DNA of 64,000 nucleotides from Streptococcus oralis (lineage in GTDB: Bacteria; Bacillota; Bacilli; Lactobacillales; Streptococcaceae). Below the pieces are notes generated by a model. It had not been told where the DNA came from. It ran no database searches and worked only from the letters and a program-made list of their open reading frames with translations. Positions within the stretch are counted from its first letter, which is position 1. Every line of letters starts with the position of its first letter. A program made the translations under genes and the position numbers. Below, piece after piece: positions 44,229 through 54,500 of the stretch. The stretch is taken from positions 744,001 through 808,000 of the forward strand of contig NZ_CP019562.1 of the NCBI RefSeq assembly GCF_001983955.1, written 5' to 3'.

Positions 44229-45128
44229 ATGACATTTAAATCAGGCTTTGTAGCTATTTTGGGACGTCCCAATGTTGGGAAGTCAACCTTTTTAAATCAC
44301 GTCATGGGGCAAAAGATTGCCATTATGAGTGACAAGGCGCAGACAACGCGCAATAAAATCATGGGGATTTACACCACGGATAAGGAGCAAATCGTCTTTA
44401 TCGACACGCCGGGGATTCACAAGCCTAAGACGGCTCTTGGAGATTTCATGGTGGAATCTGCCTACAGTACTCTGCGTGAAGTGGATACTGTTCTATTCAT
44501 GGTGCCAGCTGATGAGCCACGTGGTAAGGGCGACGACATGATTATCGAGCGTCTGAAAGCTGCCAAGGTTCCTGTGATTCTGGTGGTGAATAAGATTGAC
44601 AAGGTTCATCCAGACCAACTTCTGGCTCAAATTGATGATTTCCGTAACCAGATGGACTTTAAGGAAATTGTTCCTATCTCAGCCCTTCAGGGAAATAACG
44701 TTTCTCGACTAATCGATATTTTAAGTGAAAATCTAGAGGAAGGTTTCCAGTATTTCCCAGCTGATCAAATCACAGATCATCCTGAGCGTTTCTTAGTATC
44801 AGAGATGATTCGTGAGAAGGTTCTTCATTTGACACGTGAAGAGATTCCACACTCAGTTGCCGTAGTGGTTGACTCTATGAAACGGGATGAAGAGACAGAC
44901 AAGGTTCACATCCGTGCAACCATCATGGTGGAGCGAGATAGCCAAAAAGGTATCATCATCGGTAAAGGTGGCGCCATGCTTAAGAAAATTGGGACCATGG
45001 CCCGTCGTGATATCGAACTCATGCTAGGGGATAAGGTTTTCCTAGAAACTTGGGTCAAGGTCAAGAAAAATTGGCGTGATAAAAAGCTAGATTTGGCTGA
45101 CTTTGGCTATAATGAAAAAGAATACTAA
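44229..45128 (+). CDS. era: GTPase Era
   Basis: Essential GTPase that binds the 3' end of 16S rRNA during 30S assembly. G1 GRPNVGKST (residues 12-20), G3 DTPG, G4 NKID, then a C-terminal KH domain with [11 protein letters not shown]. Length 299 residues. AAGAGGAAATT precedes the ATG. Confidence 0.98.
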   Translation: MTFKSGFVAILGRPNVGKSTFLNHVMGQKIAIMSDKAQTTRNKIMGIYTTDKEQIVFIDTPGIHKPKTALGDFMVESAYSTLREVDTVLFMVPADEPRGKGDDMIIERLKAAKVPVILVVNKIDKVHPDQLLAQIDDFRNQMDFKEIVPISALQGNNVSRLIDILSENLEEGFQYFPADQITDHPERFLVSEMIREKVLHLTREEIPHSVAVVVDSMKRDEETDKVHIRATIMVERDSQKGIIIGKGGAMLKKIGTMARRDIELMLGDKVFLETWVKVKKNWRDKKLDLADFGYNEKEY

Positions 45129-45163
45129 GTAGAGGTGGGCTCATGCCTGCTTCTTGTTTTTAC
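45125..45163 (+). terminator. Possible weak terminator between era and mutM
   Basis: An interrupted stem AAGTAGAGGTGGGC against GCCTGCTTCTT with a TCAT loop, then GTTTTT. mutM follows 14 bases later, so readthrough is likely. Confidence 0.4.
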
Positions 45164-45176
45164 AGAAGGAGGACTT

Positions 45177-46001
45177 ATGCCTGAATTACCTGAGGTTGAA
45201 ACGGTTCGTCGTGGCTTAGAAAAATTGATTTTGGGAAAGAAGATTGCTAATGTAGAAATTGCTTATCCCAAGATGATCAAGACGGATTTGAAAGAGTTTC
45301 AAAAGGAAGTGCCTGGTCAAGTAATTGAGTCCATGGGGCGTCGTGGAAAATATTTGCTTTTCTACTTGACAGACAAGGTCTTGATTTCCCATCTGCGGAT
45401 GGAGGGAAAGTATTTTTACTATCCGGACCAAGTTCCAGAACGTAAACACGCCCATGTTTTCTTCCATTTTGAGGATGGCGGCACTCTTGTATATGAGGAC
45501 GTACGCAAGTTTGGTACTATGGAACTGCTGGCACCCGACCTTTTGGATGCCTACTTTGTATCTAAAAAACTAGGGCCTGAGCCAAGAGAGCAGGACTTTG
45601 ATTTGCAGGTCTTTCAAGCTGCTCTATCCAAGTCTAAAAAGCCTATCAAATCCCATCTCCTAGACCAGACCTTGGTAGCTGGCCTTGGCAATATCTATGT
45701 GGATGAGGTTCTCTGGCGAGCTCAGGTTCATCCAGCAAGACCTTCCCAGACTTTGACAGCAGAAGAAGCGACAGCTATTCATGACCAGACCATTGCTGTT
45801 TTGGGGCAGGCTGTTGAAAAAGGCGGCTCCACCATTCGTACCTATACCAATGCCTTTGGGGAAGACGGAACCATGCAGGACTTCCATCAGGTCTATGATA
45901 AGACTGGACAAGCATGTTCCCGCTGTGGGACAGTGATTGAGAAATTCCAGCTCGGTGGACGTGGAACTCATTTTTGTCCTCAGTGTCAAAGGAGGAGCTG
46001 A
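45177..46001 (+). CDS. mutM: Formamidopyrimidine-DNA glycosylase
   Basis: Base-excision repair enzyme removing 8-oxoguanine and nicking the abasic site. The N-terminal PELPEVE supplies catalytic Pro and Glu after Met removal, and the C-terminal zinc finger is [11 protein letters not shown]...CPQCQ. Length 274 residues. The ATG at 45177 after AGAAGGAGGAC is set by the need for Pro2. It overlaps coaE by one base (TGATG). Confidence 0.97.
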   Translation: MPELPEVETVRRGLEKLILGKKIANVEIAYPKMIKTDLKEFQKEVPGQVIESMGRRGKYLLFYLTDKVLISHLRMEGKYFYYPDQVPERKHAHVFFHFEDGGTLVYEDVRKFGTMELLAPDLLDAYFVSKKLGPEPREQDFDLQVFQAALSKSKKPIKSHLLDQTLVAGLGNIYVDEVLWRAQVHPARPSQTLTAEEATAIHDQTIAVLGQAVEKGGSTIRTYTNAFGEDGTMQDFHQVYDKTGQACSRCGTVIEKFQLGGRGTHFCPQCQRRS

Positions 46002-46606
46002 TGGGAAAAATCATCGGAATCACAGGAGGAATTGCTTCTGGTAAGTCAACTGTGACAAATTTTCTAAGACAAAAAGGATTCCAAGTTGTCGATGCTGACG
46101 CAGTCGTCCATGATCTACAAAAACTTGGTGGTCGTCTTTATCAGCTCTTAGTTCAGCACTTTGGGCAGGAAATCATCCTTGAAAATGGAGAACTTAATCG
46201 CCCTCTTCTGGCTAGTCTCATCTTTTCAAATCCTGAGGAGCAAGAATGGTCTAAACAAACCCAAGGAGAGATTATTCGTGAGGAATTGGCTGCATTGCGA
46301 GACCAGTTGATTCAGACAGAAGCGATTTTTTTCATGGATATTCCCCTGCTTTTTGAACAGGACTATGCCACCTGGTTTGATGAAACATGGCTGGTCTATG
46401 TGAACCGTGATGTTCAGGTGGAACGTTTCATGAAACGGGATCATCTTTCTAAGGAAGTAGCAGAGTCTCGTTTGGCCGCCCAGTGGTCTTTAGAAGAAAA
46501 GAAAAAATTAGCGAGTCATATACTAGATAATAATGGCAGTCGTGATCAGCTTGTGGCTCAAGTAGTGAAGTTACTTGAAGGAGGCGATAGCTGTGCAAGA
46601 GATTAG
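46001..46606 (+). CDS. coaE: Dephospho-CoA kinase
   Basis: Last step of coenzyme A synthesis: phosphorylates the 3'-hydroxyl of dephospho-CoA. P-loop GITGGIASGKST (residues 6-17), then DADAVVHDL, and the lid MDIPLLFE. Length 201 residues. Starts at the last base of the mutM stop codon with GGAGGAGCT; pmrA starts within its end. Confidence 0.96.
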   Translation: MGKIIGITGGIASGKSTVTNFLRQKGFQVVDADAVVHDLQKLGGRLYQLLVQHFGQEIILENGELNRPLLASLIFSNPEEQEWSKQTQGEIIREELAALRDQLIQTEAIFFMDIPLLFEQDYATWFDETWLVYVNRDVQVERFMKRDHLSKEVAESRLAAQWSLEEKKKLASHILDNNGSRDQLVAQVVKLLEGGDSCARD

Positions 46607-47792
46607 TTGGAAAGAGAATCTTCGTGTCGCCTGGTTCGGTAGTTTTCTAACGGGCGCCAGCATTTCCTTGGTCGTTCCTTTCATGCCTATCTTTGTAGAG
46701 CAGTTGGGAATCGAAAGAAATCAAGTAGCTTTCTATGCTGGATTAGCCATCTCAGTTTCGGCTGTTTCAGCAGCTCTAGTTTCTCCTATCTGGGGTATTC
46801 TTGCTGACAAATATGGTCGAAAACCCATGATGATTCGAGCGGGTCTTGCCATGACCATCACTATGGGAGGTTTGGCCTTTGTTCCGAATATCTATTGGCT
46901 ACTCTTTTTGCGCTTGCTCAATGGTGTATTTACTGGATTTGTCCCCAATGCAACAGCCTTGATTGCTAGTCAGGTACCTAAAGATAAGTCTGGAGCGGCT
47001 CTGGGGACTCTATCTACAGGTGTAGTTGCGGGAACACTGACGGGCCCCTTTGTTGGAGGCTTTATTGCTGAAATTTTTGGCATTCGTAATGTTTTTTTAT
47101 TGGTAGGCGCTTTCTTATTTTTAGCTGCAATCCTAACTATTTTCTTTATCAAGGAAGATTTTCAGCCAGTTGCTAAGGAGAAGGCTATCCCAACGAAAGA
47201 AGTATTTTCTTCTTTCAAGTATCCTAGGCTCTTAGTGAATCTATTTTTGACGAGCTTTGTCATTCAATTTTCAGCTCAATCAATTGGCCCCATTCTAGCT
47301 CTCTATGTGCGGGACTTAGGACAGACTGAGAATCTCCTCTTTGTATCAGGACTAATCGTATCCAGCATGGGATTTTCTAGCATGATGAGTGCTGGAATTC
47401 TAGGAAAACTTGGCGATAAGGTAGGGAATCATAGATTGTTGGTCGCGGCGCAGATTTATTCCGTCATCATTTACATACTTTGTGCTCATGCAACCAGCCC
47501 CCTTCAACTTGGCTTGTATCGTTTTCTCTTTGGTTTGGGAACGGGAGCTCTCATACCAGGTGTCAATGTGCTTCTTAGCAAATTGACTCCAAAATCAGGT
47601 ATTTCAAGGATTTTCGCCTTCAACCAAGTCTTTTTTTACCTCGGTGGAGTGATTGGACCTATGGCAGGATCCGCAGTTGCAGGATATTTGGGCTACCATG
47701 CTGTCTTTTATGCGACAGCAGCCTGTGTGGCTTTCAGTTGTTTATGTAACTTAGTGCAATTTAGATCATTATTAAAAGTAAAGGAAATCTAG
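46593..47792 (+). CDS. pmrA: PmrA multidrug efflux MFS transporter
   Basis: A 399-residue, twelve-helix major facilitator that in S. pneumoniae exports fluoroquinolones and dyes. The cytoplasmic loop motif [12 protein letters not shown] is present near residue 69, with the second-half equivalent [11 protein letters not shown]. The start is GTG at 46593, eight bases after GGAGG and inside the coaE gene; this gives exactly the pneumococcal length. rpmG begins at its last stop base. Confidence 0.94.
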   Translation: MQEISWKENLRVAWFGSFLTGASISLVVPFMPIFVEQLGIERNQVAFYAGLAISVSAVSAALVSPIWGILADKYGRKPMMIRAGLAMTITMGGLAFVPNIYWLLFLRLLNGVFTGFVPNATALIASQVPKDKSGAALGTLSTGVVAGTLTGPFVGGFIAEIFGIRNVFLLVGAFLFLAAILTIFFIKEDFQPVAKEKAIPTKEVFSSFKYPRLLVNLFLTSFVIQFSAQSIGPILALYVRDLGQTENLLFVSGLIVSSMGFSSMMSAGILGKLGDKVGNHRLLVAAQIYSVIIYILCAHATSPLQLGLYRFLFGLGTGALIPGVNVLLSKLTPKSGISRIFAFNQVFFYLGGVIGPMAGSAVAGYLGYHAVFYATAACVAFSCLCNLVQFRSLLKVKEI

Positions 47793-47941
47793 TGCGAGTA
47801 AAAATCAATCTCAAGTGCTCCTCTTGTGGCAGCATGAATTATCTAACCAGTAAGAACTCCAAAACCCATCCAGACAAGATTGAGGTGTTAAAATATTGTC
47901 CAAAGGAAAGAAAAGTAACTTTACATCTTGAATCTAAGTAG
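47792..47941 (+). CDS. rpmG: 50S ribosomal protein L33
   Basis: A 49-residue ribosomal protein, [20 protein letters not shown] onward, ending VTLHLESK. The start is GTG overlapping the pmrA stop (TAGTG). It keeps the first zinc pair CSSC at 9-12, but the second pair is reduced to YCPK with a single Cys, so zinc binding is doubtful. It is too short to be found by length-limited gene calling. Confidence 0.9.
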   Translation: MRVKINLKCSSCGSMNYLTSKNSKTHPDKIEVLKYCPKERKVTLHLESK

Positions 47942-47947
47942 AATTTA

Positions 47948-47956
47948 TGGTAAAAT
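47948..47956 (+). promoter_or_regulatory. Extended -10 promoter of secG
   Basis: TGGTAAAAT, 24 bases before the secG ATG. Confidence 0.5.
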
Positions 47957-47980
47957 AATAGGGATTTTAAGGAGTTTGAT

Positions 47981-48214
47981 ATGTATAACCTATTATTAAC
48001 CATTTTATTAGTATTATCTGTTGTGATTGTGATTGCGATTTTCATGCAACCAACTAAGAACCAATCCAGCAATGTATTTGATGCCAGCTCAGGTGATTTG
48101 TTTGAACGGAGTAAAGCGCGTGGTTTTGAAGCTGTGATGCAACGTTTGACAGGTATTTTAGTCTTTTTCTGGCTAGCCATTGCCTTAGCATTGACGGTAT
48201 TATCAAGTAGATAA
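47981..48214 (+). CDS. secG: SecG preprotein translocase subunit
   Basis: A 77-residue, two-helix membrane protein that assists SecYEG export. Helix one is residues 2-21 (LLLTILLVLSVVIVIAIF), then MQPTKNQSS...GDLFERSKARG, then helix two at about 54-75. secG-rnr-smpB is a common Gram-positive cluster. Start ATG after TAAGGAGTTTG. Confidence 0.94.
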   Translation: MYNLLLTILLVLSVVIVIAIFMQPTKNQSSNVFDASSGDLFERSKARGFEAVMQRLTGILVFFWLAIALALTVLSSR

Positions 48215-48220
48215 GAAATG

Positions 48221-48250
48221 GGCAGGACTAGGTCTTTGCCTATTTTTATT
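48221..48250 (+). terminator. Terminator after secG
   Basis: Short stem GGCAGG...TTTGCC (48221-48226 with 48235-48240) followed by a T-rich tract. Confidence 0.55.
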
Positions 48251-48253
48251 TTT

Positions 48254-48404
48254 ATACTCTTCAAAAATCAAATTCAAACCACGTCAGCGTCGGCTTGTCG
48301 TATATGTGTTACTGACTTCGTCAGTTCTATCCACAACCTCAAAACGGTATTTTGAGCAACCTGCGACTAGCTTTCTAGTTTGCTCTTTGATTTTTATTGA
48401 GTAT
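48254..48404 (-). repeat. BOX element
   Basis: A 151-bp copy of the dispersed BOX repeat of S. pneumoniae and relatives, in reverse orientation. The boxA core CGTCAGCGTCGGCTTGTCG is the complement of the well-known BOX-A1R region. The element is bounded by ATACTC at 48254 and GAGTAT at 48404, and the middle (GACTTCGTCAGTTC, AAACGGTATTTTGAG) can form long hairpins. Non-coding; known to affect expression of neighbours, here secG and rnr. Confidence 0.9.
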
Positions 48405-48463
48405 TAAATGATGTTTGAGAAGGTCTTACAGTAAAAGAAAATTAAAAAATCTAGAAAGAAAAC

Positions 48464-50818
48464 ATGAAAGATAAAATTAAAGAATATTTGCAAGAGAAGG
48501 GGCGAGTGACGGTAAATGACCTGGCTCAGGCTCTCGGAAAGGATGGGTCCAAGGATTTCCGTGAGTTGATTAAAACACTGTCTCTGATGGAAAGAAAGCA
48601 CCAGATTCGTTTTGAAGATGATGGTAGTTTATGTCTGGACCAAAAGAAGAAACATGAAATTACCCTCAAAGGGATTTTTCATGCCCATAAAAACGGCTTT
48701 GGCTTTGTTACTCTGGAAGGCGAAGAGGACGACCTTTTTGTAGGAAAAAACGATGTCAACTATGCTATTGATGGCGATACCGTTGAGGTAGTCATTAAGA
48801 AAGTTGCTGACCGTAACAAGGGAACTGCTGCAGAAGCAAAAATCATTGATATATTAGAGCATAGTCTGACAAGCGTTGTCGGCCAAATCGTTCTGGATCA
48901 GGAAAAGCCCAAGTATGCGGGCTACATCCGTTCAAAAAATCAGAAAATCAGCCAACCGATCTATGTGAAGAAACCAGCTATCAAGTTGGAAGGGACAGAG
49001 GTTCTCAAGGTCTTTATCGACAAATACCCAAGTAAGAAACATGATTTCTTTGTCGCTAGTGTGCTCGACGTGGTGGGACACTCTACTGATGCGGGGATTG
49101 ATGTCCTTGAAGTCTTGGAGTCCATGGATATTGTCTCAGAATTTCCAGAAGCTGTTCTCAAGGAAGCAGAAAGTGTACCAGAAGCTCCGTCTCAAAAGGA
49201 TATGGAAGGGCGTCTTGATTTAAGAGATGAGCTTACCTTCACTATTGACGGCGCAGATGCCAAGGACTTGGACGACGCAGTTCACATCAAGCCTTTGAAA
49301 AATGGCAATATGGAACTCGGAGTTCACATCGCGGATGTTTCCTACTATGTGACAGAGGGTTCTGCCCTTGATAAGGAAGCCCTTAACCGCGCGACTTCTG
49401 TCTATGTAACAGACCGAGTGGTTCCAATGCTTCCAGAGCGTTTGTCAAATGGTATCTGCTCCCTCAATCCTCAAGTCGATCGCTTGACCCAGTCTGCCAT
49501 TATGGAAATTGATAAACATGGTCGTGTGGTTCATTACACCATTACCCAAACGGTTATCAAGACAAGTTTCCGTATGACCTATAGCGCTGTCAATGATATC
49601 CTAGCAGGTGACGAGGAAAAGAGACAAGAGTTTAAGAAAATTGTTCCTAGTATCGAGCTCATGGCCAAGCTTCATGAAAGGCTAGAAAGCATGCGTGAAA
49701 AACGTGGAGCTCTTAATTTTGATACCAGTGAAGCTAAGATTCTAGTGGATAAAAAAGGTAAGCCTGTTGATATCGTTCTTCGTCAGCGTGGTGTTGCTGA
49801 GCGGATGATCGAGTCCTTCATGTTGATTGCTAATGAAACGGTTGCCGAGCACTTTAGCAAGATGGACCTACCTTTTATCTATCGGATTCATGAGGAGCCC
49901 AAGGCTGAAAAAGTTCAGAAGTTTATTGATTACGCTTCGAGCTTTGGGTTACGAATTTATGGGACGGCTAGTGAGATTAGTCAAGAGGCCCTCCAAGACA
50001 TCATGCGTGCTGTTGAGGGAGAACCTTATGCGGATGTATTATCCATGATGCTTCTCCGTTCTATGCAACAGGCTCGCTATTCTGAGCACAATCATGGTCA
50101 CTATGGACTAGCCGCTAACTATTACACTCACTTCACCAGTCCTATTCGCCGTTATCCAGACCTTCTAGTCCATCGAATGATTCGGGATTACGGCCGTTCT
50201 AAGGAAATAGCAGAGCATTTTGAACAAGTGATTCCAGAGATTGCAACCCAGTCTTCCAATCGTGAGCGTCGTGCCATCGAGGCCGAGCGTGAAGTCGAAG
50301 CCATGAAAAAGGCTGAGTACATGGAAGAATACGTTGGTGAAGAGTACGACGCAGTTGTATCAAGCATCGTCAAATTCGGTCTCTTTGTTGAATTGCCAAA
50401 TACAGTCGAAGGATTGATTCACATTACCAATTTGCCTGAATTTTATCATTTTAATGAACGTGATTTGACTCTTCGTGGGGAAAAATCAGGAATAACTTTC
50501 CGTGTGGGACAGCAAATTCGTATTCGTGTAGAAAGAGCCGATAAGATGACAGGAGAGATTGATTTCTCTTATATTCCAAGTGAGTTTGATGTCATCGAAA
50601 AGAGCTTGAAACAAGCTGGTCGCAGAGACAGGGGGCGTGGTTCAAATCGCCGTTCAGACAAGAAGGAAGACAAGAGAAAATCAGGGCGCTCAAATGATAA
50701 GCACAAGCATTCACAAAAAGATAAAAAGAAAAAAGGCAAGAAACCTTTTTACAAAGAAGTAGCTAAGAAAGGAGCCAAGCATGGCAAAGGGCGAGGGAAA
50801 GGTCGTCGCACAAAATAA
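48464..50818 (+). CDS. rnr: Ribonuclease R
   Basis: Processive 3'-5' exoribonuclease that degrades structured RNA and, with tmRNA-SmpB, defective mRNAs. The 784 residues comprise an N-terminal helix-turn-helix, two cold-shock domains (about 65-215), the RNB catalytic domain with [10 protein letters not shown] holding the metal-binding Asp residues (about 262-271), an S1 domain (620-700), and a Lys/Arg-rich tail. smpB overlaps its end by 38 bases, matching their joint function. Confidence 0.97.
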   Translation: MKDKIKEYLQEKGRVTVNDLAQALGKDGSKDFRELIKTLSLMERKHQIRFEDDGSLCLDQKKKHEITLKGIFHAHKNGFGFVTLEGEEDDLFVGKNDVNYAIDGDTVEVVIKKVADRNKGTAAEAKIIDILEHSLTSVVGQIVLDQEKPKYAGYIRSKNQKISQPIYVKKPAIKLEGTEVLKVFIDKYPSKKHDFFVASVLDVVGHSTDAGIDVLEVLESMDIVSEFPEAVLKEAESVPEAPSQKDMEGRLDLRDELTFTIDGADAKDLDDAVHIKPLKNGNMELGVHIADVSYYVTEGSALDKEALNRATSVYVTDRVVPMLPERLSNGICSLNPQVDRLTQSAIMEIDKHGRVVHYTITQTVIKTSFRMTYSAVNDILAGDEEKRQEFKKIVPSIELMAKLHERLESMREKRGALNFDTSEAKILVDKKGKPVDIVLRQRGVAERMIESFMLIANETVAEHFSKMDLPFIYRIHEEPKAEKVQKFIDYASSFGLRIYGTASEISQEALQDIMRAVEGEPYADVLSMMLLRSMQQARYSEHNHGHYGLAANYYTHFTSPIRRYPDLLVHRMIRDYGRSKEIAEHFEQVIPEIATQSSNRERRAIEAEREVEAMKKAEYMEEYVGEEYDAVVSSIVKFGLFVELPNTVEGLIHITNLPEFYHFNERDLTLRGEKSGITFRVGQQIRIRVERADKMTGEIDFSYIPSEFDVIEKSLKQAGRRDRGRGSNRRSDKKEDKRKSGRSNDKHKHSQKDKKKKGKKPFYKEVAKKGAKHGKGRGKGRRTK

Positions 50819-51248
50819 AAAGGCGCACCACGACTATACAATCGTAGATACGCTAGAGGCAGGAATGGTCCTGACCGGAACTGAAATCAAGAGCGTTCGA
50901 GCTGCTCGAATCAATCTCAAGGACGGCTTTGCCCAAGTAAAAAATGGGGAAGTCTGGCTGAGCAATGTTCATATTGCCCCTTACGAAGAGGGCAATATCT
51001 GGAACCAGGAACCAGAACGCCGTCGTAAACTTCTGCTCCATAAGAAGCAAATTCAAAAATTGGAACAAGAGACCAAAGGGACAGGAATGACCCTTGTTCC
51101 CCTTAAAGTCTATATCAAAGATGGCTACGCCAAACTCCTTTTAGGACTTGCTAAAGGGAAGCATGACTATGACAAACGGGAATCGATCAAGCGTCGTGAA
51201 CAAAACCGCGACATCGCGCGTGTGATGAAAGCTGTCAACCAGCGTTAA
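50781..51248 (+). CDS. smpB: SsrA-binding protein SmpB
   Basis: Binds tmRNA and delivers it to stalled ribosomes for trans-translation. The 155-residue protein has the typical [19 protein letters not shown] and a C-terminal tail ([14 protein letters not shown]) that enters the mRNA channel. It starts inside rnr with AAAGGAGCC as ribosome site. Confidence 0.97.
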   Translation: MAKGEGKVVAQNKKAHHDYTIVDTLEAGMVLTGTEIKSVRAARINLKDGFAQVKNGEVWLSNVHIAPYEEGNIWNQEPERRRKLLLHKKQIQKLEQETKGTGMTLVPLKVYIKDGYAKLLLGLAKGKHDYDKRESIKRREQNRDIARVMKAVNQR

Positions 51249-51262
51249 GAAGAGGAAGTAAA

Positions 51263-52123
51263 ATGGAAAAATTAATTGCCTATAAACGGATGCCCTTGTG
51301 GAATAAACAAACCATGCCTGAAGCTGTCCAGCAAAAGCACAATACTAAAGTCGGCACTTGGGGAAAAATTACTGTGTTGAAAGGGGCTCTCAAGTTTATT
51401 GAATTGACTGAAGATGGTGAGGTTCTAGCTGAGCACCTCTTTGAGGCAGGGGCTGACAATCCCATGGCGCAACCACAAGCCTGGCACCGAGTAGAGGCTG
51501 CAACAGACGATGTAGAATGGTACTTGGAATTTTATTGTAAACCTGAGGATTATTTCCCTAAGAAATACCAGACCAATCCAGTCCATTCAGAGGTCCTAGA
51601 GGCTATGCAGACGGTGAAACCAGGAAGAGCCTTGGATTTGGGTTGTGGTCAGGGGCGTAACTCTCTCTTTCTCGCACAGAATGGTTTTGATGTGACAGCT
51701 GTGGATCAAAATGAATTGTCCCTTGAAATTTTGCAAAGCATCGTAGAGCAAGAGGATCTAGACATGCCTGTAGGACTTTACGATATCAATTCAGCCGATA
51801 TTAGCCAAACCTATGACTTCATCGTGTCGACAGTTGTTCTAATGTTTCTTCAAGCTGACCGCATTCCAGCTATTATCCAAAATATGCAGGAACACACCAC
51901 GGTCGGTGGTTATAACCTTATCGTCTGTGCCATGGATACAGAGGATTATCCTTGCTCAGTCAAATTCCCATTCATCTTTAAAGAAGGGGAGTTGGCGGAC
52001 TACTACAAGGATTGGGAATTGATTAAGTACAATGAAAATCCAGGACACTTGCACCGTCGTGATGAAAATGGCAATCGCATTCAACTACGCTTTGCGACTA
52101 TGCTAGCTAAAAAAATCAAGTAA
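51263..52123 (+). CDS. tehB: TehB SAM-dependent methyltransferase
   Basis: A 286-residue protein: an N-terminal cupin-like TehB_N domain (about 1-90), then a class I methyltransferase with the SAM motif ALDLGCGQGRNSL near residue 115 and TAVDQNELSLE. TehB homologues give tellurite resistance by methylation; the physiological substrate is unclear. It lies 14 bases after smpB and is followed by a terminator. Confidence 0.9.
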   Translation: MEKLIAYKRMPLWNKQTMPEAVQQKHNTKVGTWGKITVLKGALKFIELTEDGEVLAEHLFEAGADNPMAQPQAWHRVEAATDDVEWYLEFYCKPEDYFPKKYQTNPVHSEVLEAMQTVKPGRALDLGCGQGRNSLFLAQNGFDVTAVDQNELSLEILQSIVEQEDLDMPVGLYDINSADISQTYDFIVSTVVLMFLQADRIPAIIQNMQEHTTVGGYNLIVCAMDTEDYPCSVKFPFIFKEGELADYYKDWELIKYNENPGHLHRRDENGNRIQLRFATMLAKKIK

Positions 52124-52139
52124 ATCAAACCTATACCAG

Positions 52140-52178
52140 CGAATAGAAACCACTTTGCAAGGTCTCTATTCGTTTTTG
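52140..52178 (+). terminator. Terminator after tehB
   Basis: CGAATAGA/TCTATTCG stem (52140-52147 with 52165-52172) with inner ACC/GGT, then TTTTTG. Confidence 0.85.
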
Positions 52179-52212
52179 TTTGCGTTGGTTGATTGGGGAG
52201 AGCAGGATTTTA

Positions 52213-52221
52213 TGCTATACT
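52213..52221 (+). promoter_or_regulatory. Extended -10 promoter of the Card1-like gene
   Basis: TGCTATACT, with TTGGGG 17 bases upstream as a poor -35. An 80-base leader precedes the ATG. Confidence 0.55.
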
Positions 52222-52300
52222 AGAAGTAGGAAATCTGAGCAATTGGGCTGTATTGCTGATACTCTCAGCGCAAGAAAGTTTTTATGATGGAGGTGGTCGA

Positions 52301-53449
52301 ATGACGAGTCTTTTGGTGGAATTGTATGATCGGCATGTATTGGAAAAGAATGTCTACCAAGCCTTTATCAGTGATTGTGACGAGATTCTTTTTCTATCTT
52401 TGACGAAAATAAGCAATGAAGAAAAGCTTTCTCTCCGTCAGTTTATCATGGAAGAGGTGCCTCATATCCAACGAGTGACCTTTCGTCAGTTATCCTTAGA
52501 ACAACTAGCGGATCAGTTAGATTATTGTCTAGCAGGCTATGATCAGGTTCTTCTTGATGTTTTTGGTGGAGATTCGCTACTAGCCTTATCCCTCTATCAA
52601 TACGGCTTGGATCGCTACCTCCCCATCGTTGCCATGGATATCGAGCGGGGAAAACAATACAAGTGGGTAGCCGGTCAGTTGGAAAAAGAAGACTTGGACA
52701 TTCCAACCCTAAGCATCCAACAGCTGATAGCCTTGCGTGGTGGAAAAATGCTCAAATCAAAACGCCCTATCCACTCAGTTCAAGAAATTTCAGCCATCAA
52801 AAAGCTAGCCAGCTCTGCCATTTCCAACCCTTCCCACTGGTATCAAGTAACCCAATTTTTCTCTCTAGCTAAGACCAATGACCTGCATGCTGAGACCGAA
52901 AAAATACTGGAAAACAATGGCAGGTATTATCACTATCCAAAATCCCTTATTCCCTTACTTGTGGAAGCGGGGATGCTTTGTATTGAAAGTGAGGACAAGA
53001 AACGAGTAGCCTACAGCTTTCCAAGTCAAGAAGCTCAAGTCTTTTGCCGCAACAAGGGGCATATTTTAGAGGTATATCTCTATCTCTTGGCGCTTGAATC
53101 TCAGCTGTTTGATGAGTGCATGATAGGTGGTGAGATTGATTGGAATGGCATCTTTCCAGAGGCGGACAATGTTCAAAATGAGATTGATGTCATTCTGAGA
53201 AAGGGACGCTCGATTACCTTTATCTCTTGCAAGATGACAGATTTATCAGTCGAAGCCATCAATGAGCTAGAAGTCTATGCCAATCATTTTGCTGGGGAAA
53301 GTTGTCTCAAGTTAATTGTTTGTACGGGAAAAATCAATCCTGTTTATGCCAATCGCTGTCAGGAATACGGCGTGCTGGTCATTAGAAGCGAGCAGATTCC
53401 TAATCTCATTCCTATGCTAAAAAAATATTCTAAGAGACAAAAAAGATGA
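52301..53449 (+). CDS. Card1-like (DUF1887) CARF-nuclease protein
   Basis: A 382-residue protein fitting the DUF1887/Card1 family. An N-terminal Rossmann-like CARF-type region (about 1-145, TSLLVELYDRHVL) is followed by a linker and winged-helix region and a C-terminal PD-(D/E)XK nuclease with Glu294 and Asp296 in NEIDVIL and Lys311 in FISCK. Treponema Card1 is a cyclic-tetra-adenylate-activated DNase/RNase of type III CRISPR immunity, but no cas gene is present here, so this is an orphan with unknown trigger. The ATG at 52301 follows GGAGGTGGTC. Located just upstream of coiA. Confidence 0.82.
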   Translation: MTSLLVELYDRHVLEKNVYQAFISDCDEILFLSLTKISNEEKLSLRQFIMEEVPHIQRVTFRQLSLEQLADQLDYCLAGYDQVLLDVFGGDSLLALSLYQYGLDRYLPIVAMDIERGKQYKWVAGQLEKEDLDIPTLSIQQLIALRGGKMLKSKRPIHSVQEISAIKKLASSAISNPSHWYQVTQFFSLAKTNDLHAETEKILENNGRYYHYPKSLIPLLVEAGMLCIESEDKKRVAYSFPSQEAQVFCRNKGHILEVYLYLLALESQLFDECMIGGEIDWNGIFPEADNVQNEIDVILRKGRSITFISCKMTDLSVEAINELEVYANHFAGESCLKLIVCTGKINPVYANRCQEYGVLVIRSEQIPNLIPMLKKYSKRQKR

Positions 53450-53463
53450 GAAATAATATCATG

Positions 53464-53488
53464 AAAGGCTGGAATTCCAGTCTTTTTT
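53464..53488 (+). terminator. Terminator after the Card1-like gene
   Basis: Palindrome CTGGAATTCCAG (53469-53480) extended by AAAGG/TCTTT pairs, then a T-run. Confidence 0.75.
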
Positions 53489-53496
53489 ACTTCTTT

Positions 53497-53504
53497 TTCG
53501 AATA
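53497..53504 (+). promoter_or_regulatory. cin-box (SigX/ComX) promoter of coiA
   Basis: TTCGAATA matches 7 of 8 bases of TACGAATA, 21 bases before the coiA ATG behind a T-rich tract. Confidence 0.8.
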
Positions 53505-53525
53505 AATGAGAAAAGGAGGTAGACC

Positions 53526-54482
53526 ATGTTTGTAGCCAGAGATGCCAAGGGGAATTTGGTGAATGCCCTCGAAAAAGATGTGACCAAGCAAGCTTATACT
53601 TGTCCAGCCTGTGGGGGCGGGCTACGATTACGCCAAGGACAGAGTATTCGAACGCACTTTGCCCATGAAAGGTTAAGAGATTGTATTGCTATTTTTGAGA
53701 ATGAAAGTCCAGAACACTTGGGAAATAAAGAGGCCCTTTATCATTGGGTCAAGAAGGACAATCAAGTCGCCTTAGAATATAGTCTGCCCGAGATTCAGCA
53801 GATAGCAGATGTTCTCGTCAATGAGAAACTAGCTCTGGAGGTTCAGTGCAGTCCCTTGTCTCAAAAGCTTTTAGGCGATAGAAGTCAAGGATACCGCAGC
53901 CAGGGCTATCAGGTTATCTGGCTACTGGGAGAAAAACTCTGGTTAAAAGAGCGATTAACACAATTGCAAAGGGGATTTCTCTATTTTAGTCAAAATATGG
54001 GATTCTATGTTTGGGAACTAGATCTCAAAAAGCAAGTTTTGAGACTTAAATACCTTTTACATCAGGACCTACGTGGCAAGCTTCATTTTCAGGTCAAGGA
54101 ATTTTCCTATGGCCAAGGAAATCTCTTGGAAATCTTACGATTTCCTTATCAAAAACAAAAACTGCCTCGTTTTGCAGTTGTGCAAGATTCCACTATCTGT
54201 CACTACATTCGCCAGCAGTTGTACTACCAAACGCCCTACTGGATGAAAAAACAGGAGCAAGCTTATCATCGAGGAGACAATCTATTAAACCGTCAACTAG
54301 ACGACTGGTATCCTCAAGTCAAGCCGATAGAATCAGGTGATTTTTTGCAGATTGAAACGGATTTGACTAGCTATTATAGAAATTTTCAGGCTTACTATCA
54401 AAAAAATCCGAAAAATAATCGCCAAAAGCTCTATCCACCAGCCTTTTATCACTTATATTTCTCAAAAAATGTGGTAAAATAG
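53526..54482 (+). CDS. coiA: CoiA competence protein
   Basis: Late competence protein required for recombination of incoming single-stranded DNA, transiently made under ComX. The N-terminal zinc-finger-like CPACGGGLRLRQGQ...HFAHE and the nuclease-like core ALEVQCSPLS (residues 100-109) are diagnostic. Length 318 residues. Start ATG after AAAGGAGGTAGACC, with a cin-box upstream. Its last codons contain the -10 box of pepF. Confidence 0.95.
   Translation: MFVARDAKGNLVNALEKDVTKQAYTCPACGGGLRLRQGQSIRTHFAHERLRDCIAIFENESPEHLGNKEALYHWVKKDNQVALEYSLPEIQQIADVLVNEKLALEVQCSPLSQKLLGDRSQGYRSQGYQVIWLLGEKLWLKERLTQLQRGFLYFSQNMGFYVWELDLKKQVLRLKYLLHQDLRGKLHFQVKEFSYGQGNLLEILRFPYQKQKLPRFAVVQDSTICHYIRQQLYYQTPYWMKKQEQAYHRGDNLLNRQLDDWYPQVKPIESGDFLQIETDLTSYYRNFQAYYQKNPKNNRQKLYPPAFYHLYFSKNVVK
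54472..54480 (+). promoter_or_regulatory. Extended -10 promoter of pepF
   Basis: TGGTAAAAT, overlapping the last codons of coiA, 20 bases before pepF. Confidence 0.5.
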
Positions 54483-54500
54483 AAAGGATGGAGGAATCTT

